A stretch of 64,000 nt of DNA, from positions 14,352,914-14,416,913 of the forward strand of contig OX419343.1 in the NCBI GenBank assembly GCA_948470475.1, given 5' to 3'. The position numbers and the translations under genes are program-made. Positions 12,680-27,600 of this stretch are shown here, piece by piece. The notes below the pieces were generated by a model. That model saw nothing but the letters and a program-made list of their open reading frames with translations, was not told where the DNA came from and did not search any database. This DNA is from Galaxea fascicularis (lineage: Eukaryota; Cnidaria; Anthozoa; Scleractinia; Euphylliidae). Position 1 is the first letter of the stretch, and every line of letters begins with the position of its first letter.

Positions 12680-15600
12680 ACCTGACCTTATGAAAACCAG
12701 GTCGACGAAAATTCGAGGCTTTTTAGAACTTCCTTTGCTATTACCTCCGTTGTTTAACAAGGACACTTAACTTTTTGCTTATTACCAGATTACAGTGTCG
12801 ACCAAAGGAAAAAAAAAGAACATGGCTATTTGCTATATCACTAGACATGAAATCGACGTAACCTCTGACCTGAACTATCGTGTGGGCAGTAGTGTCAGTT
12901 TTGCCCAAATCTTGCTTTGAAACGTCGGCCTTGCCGAGAGCAAAGTTACCGTCGGAAAGAGGCATCGATTTCCACGAAATCAAGCAACGTTTTAAACCGA
13001 ATTCCCTGGTGGCTAACACAAATAACAGCAAGCTCTTGGTTAATTACATCTACGTAAACATGTGGCAAATGTTACGACTAGATTTGAGGCCGGAAATCAC
13101 ACATTATGACACTTCAAATTATCACATCACTTATCAGATCACTAGCATAGAATCGCTAAAGCCGCAAGGGCGGTAACAAGTCAAGAAACTGGAAAAACTT
13201 ACGGTTTTCGCGCAGAAATACCGAGGCAAATCTTGTCGCCTGATAGTTACTTGAAGTCCCGGATGTTGAAAACCGATTTCAAGCAAACTTCCGTCAAGCC
13301 CTTGTTTCTTGCTCAATTTTTACTAAGTCTTTAGCCTGGTCAAAAGTCAAGTCCAATTTCACCATGTGCGCTTACAAATCAACCCTGACACCTACGTTTT
13401 GAGGCTAAAGACTCCTTACCTCCGAAAGCAAAGCTCTACAATAACCTTCACTGCGCCTAACAGTCGACTTCATAGCGGCCGACAAGATAAATACGCACGA
13501 AGGTTATTAGACGAGGCAGACACTGCATCTCGCTAGAATTTTTCCCTCACTGAGCTTCATGATGCTCTAAGGAAAACTTTGCTCTAGGAGGTGAACAGGA
13601 AAGCTAAATATACTGACTCCGTTTGAAACTAAGCCTGCGCTAAGATTTCAAATTCATGCAAATTTTCTTGAGAAAGAGAGAGAGTGGGACCAAATAAAGA
13701 GGGTTAAAAGGGAGGAGGGGCAGGGTAGGGGGGGGGGGGGAGAGAAGAGAGCTTATTCTAACTTTCAATGTTAACTTTCTCTTACTAATCAGCTAATTGC
13801 CATCGTCGCTCCCCCCAGCACAAGCAAAGACCAAGAAGAATAGAAGGGGGAAACACACCTCGGTACTAAAATAAACAAGGCTTAGTATAACTTTCCTGCG
13901 ACCCTGTTTTCAAAAATCCAGGTATATATCTAAAGCATATCGGTCGAATTGCACAGAATTATTTCATATTCAACTTAAAACGATAGGAAACGTTCAAATG
14001 AAGAGTTCTAAGTGCGAAAAGCGGACAAGTTGCCTTTAGATGATCAAATCTTTAGACATGAAACTGTGCTCTTGGTCATAACCATGACATAAATTACGTT
14101 GGAATACTAGTGACTTGCTTAAAGTGCAGACATTGTGAAGATCGTGGACTTATGTTAGGCTTGAAAGCCGTCTTCTAAGGTCTGTAACATTTGTACGCGA
14201 AAAGAGTTGTGATTTGAACAAATTTGGCTGTGAAATCAGTCCCATATTTGCTAATCCTGTGAAATAATCTAAAGCATATCGGTCGAATTGCACAGAATTA
14301 TTTCATATTCAACTTAAAACGATAGGAAACGTTCAAATGAAGAGTTCTAAGTGCGAAAAGCGGACAAGTTGCCTTTAGATGATCAAATCTTTAGACATGA
14401 AACTGTGCTCTTGGTCATAACCATGACATAAATTACGTTAGAATACTAGTGACTTGCTTAAAGTGCAGACATTGTGAAGATCGTGGACTTATGTTAGGCT
14501 TGAAAGCCGTCTTCTAAGGTCTGTAACATTTGTACGCGAAAAGAGTTGTGATTTGAACAAATTTGGCTGTGAAATCAGTCCCATATTTGCTAATCCTGTG
14601 AAATATATACCTGACCTTATGAAAACCAGGTCGACGAAAATTCGAGGCTTTTTAGAACTTCCTTTGCTATTACCTCCGTTGTTTAACAAGGACACTTAAC
14701 TTTTTGCTTATTACCAGATTACAGTGTCGACCAAAGGAAAAAAAAAGAACATGGCTATTTGCTATATCACTAGACATGAAATCGACGTAACCTCTGACCT
14801 GAACTATCGTGTGGGCAGTAGTGTCAGTTTTGCCCAAATCTTGCTTTGAAACGTCGGCCTTGCCGAGAGCAAAGTTACCGTCGGAAAGAGGCATCGATTT
14901 CCACGAAATCAAGCAACGTTTTAAACCGAATTCCCTGGTGGCTAACACAAATAACAGCAAGCTCTTGGTTAATTACATCTACGTAAACATGTGGCAAATG
15001 TTACGACTAGATTTGAGGCCGGAAATCACACATTATGACACTTCAAATTATCACATCACTTATCAGATCACTAGCATAGAATCGCTAAAGCCGCAAGGGC
15101 GGTAACAAGTCAAGAAACTGGAAAAACTTACGGTTTTCGCGCAGAAATACCGAGGCAAATCTTGTCGCCTGATAGTTACTTGAAGTCCCGGATGTTGAAA
15201 ACCGATTTCAAGCAAACTTCCGTCAAGCCCTTGTTTCTTGCTCAATTTTTACTAAGTCTTTAGCCTGGTCAAAAGTCAAGTCCAATTTCACCATGTGCGC
15301 TTACAAATCAACCCTGACACCTACGTTTTGAGGCTAAAGACTCCTTACCTCCGAAAGCAAAGCTCTACAATAACCTTCACTGCGCCTAACAGTCGACTTC
15401 ATAGCGGCCGACAAGATAAATACGCACGAAGGTTATTAGACGAGGCAGACACTGCATCTCGCTAGAATTTTTCCCTCACTGAGCTTCATGATGCTCTAAG
15501 GAAAACTTTGCTCTAGGAGGTGAACAGGAAAGCTAAATATACTGACTCCGTTTGAAACTAAGCCTGCGCTAAGATTTCAAATTCATGCAAATTTTCTTGA

Positions 15601-18600
15601 GAAAGAGAGAGAGTGGGACCAAATAAAGAGGGTTAAAAGGGAGGAGGGGCAGGGTAGGGGGGGGGGGGGGGAGAGAAGAGAGCTTATTCTAACTTTCAAT
15701 GTTAACTTTCTCTTACTAATCAGCTAATTGCCATCGTCGCTCCCCCCAGCACAAGCAAAGACCAAGAAGAATAGAAGGGGGAAACACACCTCGGTACTAA
15801 AATAAACAAGGCTTAGTATAACTTTCCTGCGACCCTGTTTTCAAAAATCCAGGTATATATCTAAAGCATATCGGTCGAATTGCACAGAATTATTTCATAT
15901 TCAACTTAAAACGATAGGAAACGTTCAAATGAAGAGTTCTAAGTGCGAAAAGCGGACAAGTTGCCTTTAGATGATCAAATCTTAAGACATGAAACTGTGC
16001 TCTTGGTCATAACCATGACATAAATTACGTTGGAATACTAGTGACTTGCTTAAAGTGCAGACATTGTGAAGATCGTGGACTTATGTTAGGCTTGAAAGCC
16101 GTCTTCTAAGGTCTGTAACATTTGTACGCGAAAAGAGTTGTGATTTGAACAAATTTGGCTGTGAAATCAGTCCCATATTTGCTAATCCTGTGAAATAATC
16201 TAAAGCATATCGGTCGAATTGCACAGAATTATTTCATATTCAACTTAAAACGATAGGAAACGTTCAAATGAAGAGTTCTAAGTGCGAAAAGCGGACAAGT
16301 TGCCTTTAGATGATCAAATCTTTAGACATGAAACTGTGCTCTTGGTCATAACCATGACATAAATTACGTTAGAATACTAGTGACTTGCTTAAAGTGCAGA
16401 CATTGTGAAGATCGTGGACTTATGTTAGGCTTGAAAGCCGTCTTCTAAGGTCTGTAACATTTGTACGCGAAAAGAGTTGTGATTTGAACAAATTTGGCTG
16501 TGAAATCAGTCCCATATTTGCTAATCCTGTGAAATATATACCTGACCTTATGAAAACCAGGTCGACGAAAATTCGAGGCTTTTTAGAACTTCCTTTGCTA
16601 TTACCTCCGTTGTTTAACAAGGACACTTAACTTTTTGCTTATTACCAGATTACAGTGTCGACCAAAGGAAAAAAAAAGAACATGGCTATTTGCTATATCA
16701 CTAGACATGAAATCGACGTAACCTCTGACCTGAACTATCGTGTGGGCAGTAGTGTCAGTTTTGCCCAAATCTTGCTTTGAAACGTCGGCCTTGCCGAGAG
16801 CAAAGTTACCGTCGGAAAGAGGCATCGATTTCCACGAAATCAAGCAACGTTTTAAACCGAATTCCCTGGTGGCTAACACAAATAACAGCAAGCTCTTGGT
16901 TAATTACATCTACGTAAACATGTGGCAAATGTTACGACTAGATTTGAGGCCGGAAATCACACATTATGACACTTCAAATTATCACATCACTTATCAGATC
17001 ACTAGCATAGAATCGCTAAAGCCGCAAGGGCGGTAACAAGTCAAGAAACTGGAAAAACTTACGGTTTTCGCGCAGAAATACCGAGGCAAATCTTGTCGCC
17101 TGATAGTTACTTGAAGTCCCGGATGTTGAAAACCGATTTCAAGCAAACTTCCGTCAAGCCCTTGTTTCTTGCTCAATTTTTACTAAGTCTTTAGCCTGGT
17201 CAAAAGTCAAGTCCAATTTCACCATGTGCGCTTACAAATCAACCCTGACACCTACGTTTTGAGGCTAAAGACTCCTTACCTCCGAAAGCAAAGCTCTACA
17301 ATAACCTTCACTGCGCCTAACAGTCGACTTCATAGCGGCCGACAAGATAAATACGCACGAAGGTTATTAGACGAGGCAGACACTGCATCTCGCTAGAATT
17401 TTTCCCTCACTGAGCTTCATGATGCTCTAAGGAAAACTTTGCTCTAGGAGGTGAACAGGAAAGCTAAATATACTGACTCCGTTTGAAACTAAGCCTGCGC
17501 TAAGATTTCAAATTCATGCAAATTTTCTTGAGAAAGAGAGAGAGTGGGACCAAATAAAGAGGGTTAAAAGGGAGGAGGGGCAGGGTAGGGGGGGGGGGGG
17601 GGGAGAGAAGAGAGCTTATTCTAACTTTCAATGTTAACTTTCTCTTACTAATCAGCTAATTGCCATCGTCGCTCCCCCCAGCACAAGCAAAGACCAAGAA
17701 GAATAGAAGGGGGAAACACACCTCGGTACTAAAATAAACAAGGCTTAGTATAACTTTCCTGCGACCCTGTTTTCAAAAATCCAGGTATATATCTAAAGCA
17801 TATCGGTCGAATTGCACAGAATTATTTCATATTCAACTTAAAACGATAGGAAACGTTCAAATGAAGAGTTCTAAGTGCGAAAAGCGGACAAGTTGCCTTT
17901 AGATGATCAAATCTTTAGACATGAAACTGTGCTCTTGGTCATAACCATGACATAAATTACGTTGGAATACTAGTGACTTGCTTAAAGTGCAGACATTGTG
18001 AAGATCGTGGACTTATGTTAGGCTTGAAAGCCGTCTTCTAAGGTCTGTAACATTTGTACGCGAAAAGAGTTGTGATTTGAACAAATTTGGCTGTGAAATC
18101 AGTCCCATATTTGCTAATCCTGTGAAATAATCTAAAGCATATCGGTCGAATTGCACAGAATTATTTCATATTCAACTTAAAACGATAGGAAACGTTCAAA
18201 TGAAGAGTTCTAAGTGCGAAAAGCGGACAAGTTGCCTTTAGATGATCAAATCTTTAGACATGAAACTGTGCTCTTGGTCATAACCATGACATAAATTACG
18301 TTAGAATACTAGTGACTTGCTTAAAGTGCAGACATTGTGAAGATCGTGGACTTATGTTAGGCTTGAAAGCCGTCTTCTAAGGTCTGTAACATTTGTACGC
18401 GAAAAGAGTTGTGATTTGAACAAATTTGGCTGTGAAATCAGTCCCATATTTGCTAATCCTGTGAAATATATACCTGACCTTATGAAAACCAGGTCGACGA
18501 AAATTCGAGGCTTTTTAGAACTTCCTTTGCTATTACCTCCGTTGTTTAACAAGGACACTTAACTTTTTGCTTATTACCAGATTACAGTGTCGACCAAAGG

Positions 18601-21600
18601 AAAAAAAAAGAACATGGCTATTTGCTATATCACTAGACATGAAATCGACGTAACCTCTGACCTGAACTATCGTGTGGGCAGTAGTGTCAGTTTTGCCCAA
18701 ATCTTGCTTTGAAACGTCGGCCTTGCCGAGAGCAAAGTTACCGTCGGAAAGAGGCATCGATTTCCACGAAATCAAGCAACGTTTTAAACCGAATTCCCTG
18801 GTGGCTAACACAAATAACAGCAAGCTCTTGGTTAATTACATCTACGTAAACATGTGGCAAATGTTACGACTAGATTTGAGGCCGGAAATCACACATTATG
18901 ACACTTCAAATTATCACATCACTTATCAGATCACTAGCATAGAATCGCTAAAGCCGCAAGGGCGGTAACAAGTCAAGAAACTGGAAAAACTTACGGTTTT
19001 CGCGCAGAAATACCGAGGCAAATCTTGTCGCCTGATAGTTACTTGAAGTCCCGGATGTTGAAAACCGATTTCAAGCAAACTTCCGTCAAGCCCTTGTTTC
19101 TTGCTCAATTTTTACTAAGTCTTTAGCCTGGTCAAAAGTCAAGTCCAATTTCACCATGTGCGCTTACAAATCAACCCTGACACCTACGTTTTGAGGCTAA
19201 AGACTCCTTACCTCCGAAAGCAAAGCTCTACAATAACCTTCACTGCGCCTAACAGTCGACTTCATAGCGGCCGACAAGATAAATACGCACGAAGGTTATT
19301 AGACGAGGCAGACACTGCATCTCGCTAGAATTTTTCCCTCACTGAGCTTCATGATGCTCTAAGGAAAACTTTGCTCTAGGAGGTGAACAGGAAAGCTAAA
19401 TATACTGACTCCGTTTGAAACTAAGCCTGCGCTAAGATTTCAAATTCATGCAAATTTTCTTGAGAAAGAGAGAGAGTGGGACCAAATAAAGAGGGTTAAA
19501 AGGGAGGAGGGGCAGGGTAGGGGGGGGGGGGGGGAGAGAAGAGAGCTTATTCTAACTTTCAATGTTAACTTTCTCTTACTAATCAGCTAATTGCCATCGT
19601 CGCTCCCCCCAGCACAAGCAAAGACCAAGAAGAATAGAAGGGGGAAACACACCTCGGTACTAAAATAAACAAGGCTTAGTATAACTTTCCTGCGACCCTG
19701 TTTTCAAAAATCCAGGTATATATCTAAAGCATATCGGTCGAATTGCACAGAATTATTTCATATTCAACTTAAAACGATAGGAAACGTTCAAATGAAGAGT
19801 TCTAAGTGCGAAAAGCGGACAAGTTGCCTTTAGATGATCAAATCTTTAGACATGAAACTGTGCTCTTGGTCATAACCATGACATAAATTACGTTGGAATA
19901 CTAGTGACTTGCTTAAAGTGCAGACATTGTGAAGATCGTGGACTTATGTTAGGCTTGAAAGCCGTCTTCTAAGGTCTGTAACATTTGTACGCGAAAAGAG
20001 TTGTGATTTGAACAAATTTGGCTGTGAAATCAGTCCCATATTTGCTAATCCTGTGAAATAATCTAAAGCATATCGGTCGAATTGCACAGAATTATTTCAT
20101 ATTCAACTTAAAACGATAGGAAACGTTCAAATGAAGAGTTCTAAGTGCGAAAAGCGGACAAGTTGCCTTTAGATGATCAAATCTTTAGACATGAAACTGT
20201 GCTCTTGGTCATAACCATGACATAAATTACGTTAGAATACTAGTGACTTGCTTAAAGTGCAGACATTGTGAAGATCGTGGACTTATGTTAGGCTTGAAAG
20301 CCGTCTTCTAAGGTCTGTAACATTTGTACGCGAAAAGAGTTGTGATTTGAACAAATTTGGCTGTGAAATCAGTCCCATATTTGCTAATCCTGTGAAATAT
20401 ATACCTGACCTTATGAAAACCAGGTCGACGAAAATTCGAGGCTTTTTAGAACTTCCTTTGCTATTACCTCCGTTGTTTAACAAGGACACTTAACTTTTTG
20501 CTTATTACCAGATTACAGTGTCGACCAAAGGAAAAAAAAAGAACATGGCTATTTGCTATATCACTAGACATGAAATCGACGTAACCTCTGACCTGAACTA
20601 TCGTGTGGGCAGTAGTGTCAGTTTTGCCCAAATCTTGCTTTGAAACGTCGGCCTTGCCGAGAGCAAAGTTACCGTCGGAAAGAGGCATCGATTTCCACGA
20701 AATCAAGCAACGTTTTAAACCGAATTCCCTGGTGGCTAACACAAATAACAGCAAGCTCTTGGTTAATTACATCTACGTAAACATGTGGCAAATGTTACGA
20801 CTAGATTTGAGGCCGGAAATCACACATTATGACACTTCAAATTATCACATCACTTATCAGATCACTAGCATAGAATCGCTAAAGCCGCAAGGGCGGTAAC
20901 AAGTCAAGAAACTGGAAAAACTTACGGTTTTCGCGCAGAAATACCGAGGCAAATCTTGTCGCCTGATAGTTACTTGAAGTCCCGGATGTTGAAAACCGAT
21001 TTCAAGCAAACTTCCGTCAAGCCCTTGTTTCTTGCTCAATTTTTACTAAGTCTTTAGCCTGGTCAAAAGTCAAGTCCAATTTCACCATGTGCGCTTACAA
21101 ATCAACCCTGACACCTACGTTTTGAGGCTAAAGACTCCTTACCTCCGAAAGCAAAGCTCTACAATAACCTTCACTGCGCCTAACAGTCGACTTCATAGCG
21201 GCCGACAAGATAAATACGCACGAAGGTTATTAGACGAGGCAGACACTGCATCTCGCTAGAATTTTTCCCTCACTGAGCTTCATGATGCTCTAAGGAAAAC
21301 TTTGCTCTAGGAGGTGAACAGGAAAGCTAAATATACTGACTCCGTTTGAAACTAAGCCTGCGCTAAGATTTCAAATTCATGCAAATTTTCTTGAGAAAGA
21401 GAGAGAGTGGGACCAAATAAAGAGGGTTAAAAGGGAGGAGGGGCAGGGTAGGGGGGGGGGGGGGAGAGAAGAGAGCTTATTCTAACTTTCAATGTTAACT
21501 TTCTCTTACTAATCAGCTAATTGCCATCGTCGCTCCCCCCAGCACAAGCAAAGACCAAGAAGAATAGAAGGGGGAAACACACCTCGGTACTAAAATAAAC

Positions 21601-24600
21601 AAGGCTTAGTATAACTTTCCTGCGACCCTGTTTTCAAAAATCCAGGTATATATCTAAAGCATATCGGTCGAATTGCACAGAATTATTTCATATTCAACTT
21701 AAAACGATAGGAAACGTTCAAATGAAGAGTTCTAAGTGCGAAAAGCGGACAAGTTGCCTTTAGATGATCAAATCTTTAGACATGAAACTGTGCTCTTGGT
21801 CATAACCATGACATAAATTACGTTGGAATACTAGTGACTTGCTTAAAGTGCAGACATTGTGAAGATCGTGGACTTATGTTAGGCTTGAAAGCCGTCTTCT
21901 AAGGTCTGTAACATTTGTACGCGAAAAGAGTTGTGATTTGAACAAATTTGGCTGTGAAATCAGTCCCATATTTGCTAATCCTGTGAAATAATCTAAAGCA
22001 TATCGGTCGAATTGCACAGAATTATTTCATATTCAACTTAAAACGATAGGAAACGTTCAAATGAAGAGTTCTAAGTGCGAAAAGCGGACAAGTTGCCTTT
22101 AGATGATCAAATCTTTAGACATGAAACTGTGCTCTTGGTCATAACCATGACATAAATTACGTTAGAATACTAGTGACTTGCTTAAAGTGCAGACATTGTG
22201 AAGATCGTGGACTTATGTTAGGCTTGAAAGCCGTCTTCTAAGGTCTGTAACATTTGTACGCGAAAAGAGTTGTGATTTGAACAAATTTGGCTGTGAAATC
22301 AGTCCCATATTTGCTAATCCTGTGAAATATATACCTGACCTTATGAAAACCAGGTCGACGAAAATTCGAGGCTTTTTAGAACTTCCTTTGCTATTACCTC
22401 CGTTGTTTAACAAGGACACTTAACTTTTTGCTTATTACCAGATTACAGTGTCGACCAAAGGAAAAAAAAAGAACATGGCTATTTGCTATATCACTAGACA
22501 TGAAATCGACGTAACCTCTGACCTGAACTATCGTGTGGGCAGTAGTGTCAGTTTTGCCCAAATCTTGCTTTGAAACGTCGGCCTTGCCGAGAGCAAAGTT
22601 ACCGTCGGAAAGAGGCATCGATTTCCACGAAATCAAGCAACGTTTTAAACCGAATTCCCTGGTGGCTAACACAAATAACAGCAAGCTCTTGGTTAATTAC
22701 ATCTACGTAAACATGTGGCAAATGTTACGACTAGATTTGAGGCCGGAAATCACACATTATGACACTTCAAATTATCACATCACTTATCAGATCACTAGCA
22801 TAGAATCGCTAAAGCCGCAAGGGCGGTAACAAGTCAAGAAACTGGAAAAACTTACGGTTTTCGCGCAGAAATACCGAGGCAAATCTTGTCGCCTGATAGT
22901 TACTTGAAGTCCCGGATGTTGAAAACCGATTTCAAGCAAACTTCCGTCAAGCCCTTGTTTCTTGCTCAATTTTTACTAAGTCTTTAGCCTGGTCAAAAGT
23001 CAAGTCCAATTTCACCATGTGCGCTTACAAATCAACCCTGACACCTACGTTTTGAGGCTAAAGACTCCTTACCTCCGAAAGCAAAGCTCTACAATAACCT
23101 TCACTGCGCCTAACAGTCGACTTCATAGCGGCCGACAAGATAAATACGCACGAAGGTTATTAGACGAGGCAGACACTGCATCTCGCTAGAATTTTTCCCT
23201 CACTGAGCTTCATGATGCTCTAAGGAAAACTTTGCTCTAGGAGGTGAACAGGAAAGCTAAATATACTGACTCCGTTTGAAACTAAGCCTGCGCTAAGATT
23301 TCAAATTCATGCAAATTTTCTTGAGAAAGAGAGAGAGTGGGACCAAATAAAGAGGGTTAAAAGGGAGGAGGGGCAGGGTAGGGGGGGGGGGGGGAGAGAA
23401 GAGAGCTTATTCTAACTTTCAATGTTAACTTTCTCTTACTAATCAGCTAATTGCCATCGTCGCTCCCCCCAGCACAAGCAAAGACCAAGAAGAATAGAAG
23501 GGGGAAACACACCTCGGTACTAAAATAAACAAGGCTTAGTATAACTTTCCTGCGACCCTGTTTTCAAAAATCCAGGTATATATCTAAAGCATATCGGTCG
23601 AATTGCACAGAATTATTTCATATTCAACTTAAAACGATAGGAAACGTTCAAATGAAGAGTTCTAAGTGCGAAAAGCGGACAAGTTGCCTTTAGATGATCA
23701 AATCTTTAGACATGAAACTGTGCTCTTGGTCATAACCATGACATAAATTACGTTGGAATACTAGTGACTTGCTTAAAGTGCAGACATTGTGAAGATCGTG
23801 GACTTATGTTAGGCTTGAAAGCCGTCTTCTAAGGTCTGTAACATTTGTACGCGAAAAGAGTTGTGATTTGAACAAATTTGGCTGTGAAATCAGTCCCATA
23901 TTTGCTAATCCTGTGAAATAATCTAAAGCATATCGGTCGAATTGCACAGAATTATTTCATATTCAACTTAAAACGATAGGAAACGTTCAAATGAAGAGTT
24001 CTAAGTGCGAAAAGCGGACAAGTTGCCTTTAGATGATCAAATCTTTAGACATGAAACTGTGCTCTTGGTCATAACCATGACATAAATTACGTTAGAATAC
24101 TAGTGACTTGCTTAAAGTGCAGACATTGTGAAGATCGTGGACTTATGTTAGGCTTGAAAGCCGTCTTCTAAGGTCTGTAACATTTGTACGCGAAAAGAGT
24201 TGTGATTTGAACAAATTTGGCTGTGAAATCAGTCCCATATTTGCTAATCCTGTGAAATATATACCTGACCTTATGAAAACCAGGTCGACGAAAATTCGAG
24301 GCTTTTTAGAACTTCCTTTGCTATTACCTCCGTTGTTTAACAAGGACACTTAACTTTTTGCTTATTACCAGATTACAGTGTCGACCAAAGGAAAAAAAAA
24401 GAACATGGCTATTTGCTATATCACTAGACATGAAATCGACGTAACCTCTGACCTGAACTATCGTGTGGGCAGTAGTGTCAGTTTTGCCCAAATCTTGCTT
24501 TGAAACGTCGGCCTTGCCGAGAGCAAAGTTACCGTCGGAAAGAGGCATCGATTTCCACGAAATCAAGCAACGTTTTAAACCGAATTCCCTGGTGGCTAAC

Positions 24601-27600
24601 ACAAATAACAGCAAGCTCTTGGTTAATTACATCTACGTAAACATGTGGCAAATGTTACGACTAGATTTGAGGCCGGAAATCACACATTATGACACTTCAA
24701 ATTATCACATCACTTATCAGATCACTAGCATAGAATCGCTAAAGCCGCAAGGGCGGTAACAAGTCAAGAAACTGGAAAAACTTACGGTTTTCGCGCAGAA
24801 ATACCGAGGCAAATCTTGTCGCCTGATAGTTACTTGAAGTCCCGGATGTTGAAAACCGATTTCAAGCAAACTTCCGTCAAGCCCTTGTTTCTTGCTCAAT
24901 TTTTACTAAGTCTTTAGCCTGGTCAAAAGTCAAGTCCAATTTCACCATGTGCGCTTACAAATCAACCCTGACACCTACGTTTTGAGGCTAAAGACTCCTT
25001 ACCTCCGAAAGCAAAGCTCTACAATAACCTTCACTGCGCCTAACAGTCGACTTCATAGCGGCCGACAAGATAAATACGCACGAAGGTTATTAGACGAGGC
25101 AGACACTGCATCTCGCTAGAATTTTTCCCTCACTGAGCTTCATGATGCTCTAAGGAAAACTTTGCTCTAGGAGGTGAACAGGAAAGCTAAATATACTGAC
25201 TCCGTTTGAAACTAAGCCTGCGCTAAGATTTCAAATTCATGCAAATTTTCTTGAGAAAGAGAGAGAGTGGGACCAAATAAAGAGGGTTAAAAGGGAGGAG
25301 GGGCAGGGTAGGGGGGGGGGGGGGAGAGAAGAGAGCTTATTCTAACTTTCAATGTTAACTTTCTCTTACTAATCAGCTAATTGCCATCGTCGCTCCCCCC
25401 AGCACAAGCAAAGACCAAGAAGAATAGAAGGGGGAAACACACCTCGGTACTAAAATAAACAAGGCTTAGTATAACTTTCCTGCGACCCTGTTTTCAAAAA
25501 TCCAGGTATATATCTAAAGCATATCGGTCGAATTGCACAGAATTATTTCATATTCAACTTAAAACGATAGGAAACGTTCAAATGAAGAGTTCTAAGTGCG
25601 AAAAGCGGACAAGTTGCCTTTAGATGATCAAATCTTTAGACATGAAACTGTGCTCTTGGTCATAACCATGACATAAATTACGTTGGAATACTAGTGACTT
25701 GCTTAAAGTGCAGACATTGTGAAGATCGTGGACTTATGTTAGGCTTGAAAGCCGTCTTCTAAGGTCTGTAACATTTGTACGCGAAAAGAGTTGTGATTTG
25801 AACAAATTTGGCTGTGAAATCAGTCCCATATTTGCTAATCCTGTGAAATAATCTAAAGCATATCGGTCGAATTGCACAGAATTATTTCATATTCAACTTA
25901 AAACGATAGGAAACGTTCAAATGAAGAGTTCTAAGTGCGAAAAGCGGACAAGTTGCCTTTAGATGATCAAATCTTTAGACATGAAACTGTGCTCTTGGTC
26001 ATAACCATGACATAAATTACGTTAGAATACTAGTGACTTGCTTAAAGTGCAGACATTGTGAAGATCGTGGACTTATGTTAGGCTTGAAAGCCGTCTTCTA
26101 AGGTCTGTAACATTTGTACGCGAAAAGAGTTGTGATTTGAACAAATTTGGCTGTGAAATCAGTCCCATATTTGCTAATCCTGTGAAATATATACCTGACC
26201 TTATGAAAACCAGGTCGACGAAAATTCGAGGCTTTTTAGAACTTCCTTTGCTATTACCTCCGTTGTTTAACAAGGACACTTAACTTTTTGCTTATTACCA
26301 GATTACAGTGTCGACCAAAGGAAAAAAAAAGAACATGGCTATTTGCTATATCACTAGACATGAAATCGACGTAACCTCTGACCTGAACTATCGTGTGGGC
26401 AGTAGTGTCAGTTTTGCCCAAATCTTGCTTTGAAACGTCGGCCTTGCCGAGAGCAAAGTTACCGTCGGAAAGAGGCATCGATTTCCACGAAATCAAGCAA
26501 CGTTTTAAACCGAATTCCCTGGTGGCTAACACAAATAACAGCAAGCTCTTGGTTAATTACATCTACGTAAACATGTGGCAAATGTTACGACTAGATTTGA
26601 GGCCGGAAATCACACATTATGACACTTCAAATTATCACATCACTTATCAGATCACTAGCATAGAATCGCTAAAGCCGCAAGGGCGGTAACAAGTCAAGAA
26701 ACTGGAAAAACTTACGGTTTTCGCGCAGAAATACCGAGGCAAATCTTGTCGCCTGATAGTTACTTGAAGTCCCGGATGTTGAAAACCGATTTCAAGCAAA
26801 CTTCCGTCAAGCCCTTGTTTCTTGCTCAATTTTTACTAAGTCTTTAGCCTGGTCAAAAGTCAAGTCCAATTTCACCATGTGCGCTTACAAATCAACCCTG
26901 ACACCTACGTTTTGAGGCTAAAGACTCCTTACCTCCGAAAGCAAAGCTCTACAATAACCTTCACTGCGCCTAACAGTCGACTTCATAGCGGCCGACAAGA
27001 TAAATACGCACGAAGGTTATTAGACGAGGCAGACACTGCATCTCGCTAGAATTTTTCCCTCACTGAGCTTCATGATGCTCTAAGGAAAACTTTGCTCTAG
27101 GAGGTGAACAGGAAAGCTAAATATACTGACTCCGTTTGAAACTAAGCCTGCGCTAAGATTTCAAATTCATGCAAATTTTCTTGAGAAAGAGAGAGAGTGG
27201 GACCAAATAAAGAGGGTTAAAAGGGAGGAGGGGCAGGGTAGGGGGGGGGGGGGGGGAGAGAAGAGAGCTTATTCTAACTTTCAATGTTAACTTTCTCTTA
27301 CTAATCAGCTAATTGCCATCGTCGCTCCCCCCAGCACAAGCAAAGACCAAGAAGAATAGAAGGGGGAAACACACCTCGGTACTAAAATAAACAAGGCTTA
27401 GTATAACTTTCCTGCGACCCTGTTTTCAAAAATCCAGGTATATATCTAAAGCATATCGGTCGAATTGCACAGAATTATTTCATATTCAACTTAAAACGAT
27501 AGGAAACGTTCAAATGAAGAGTTCTAAGTGCGAAAAGCGGACAAGTTGCCTTTAGATGATCAAATCTTAAGACATGAAACTGTGCTCTTGGTCATAACCA

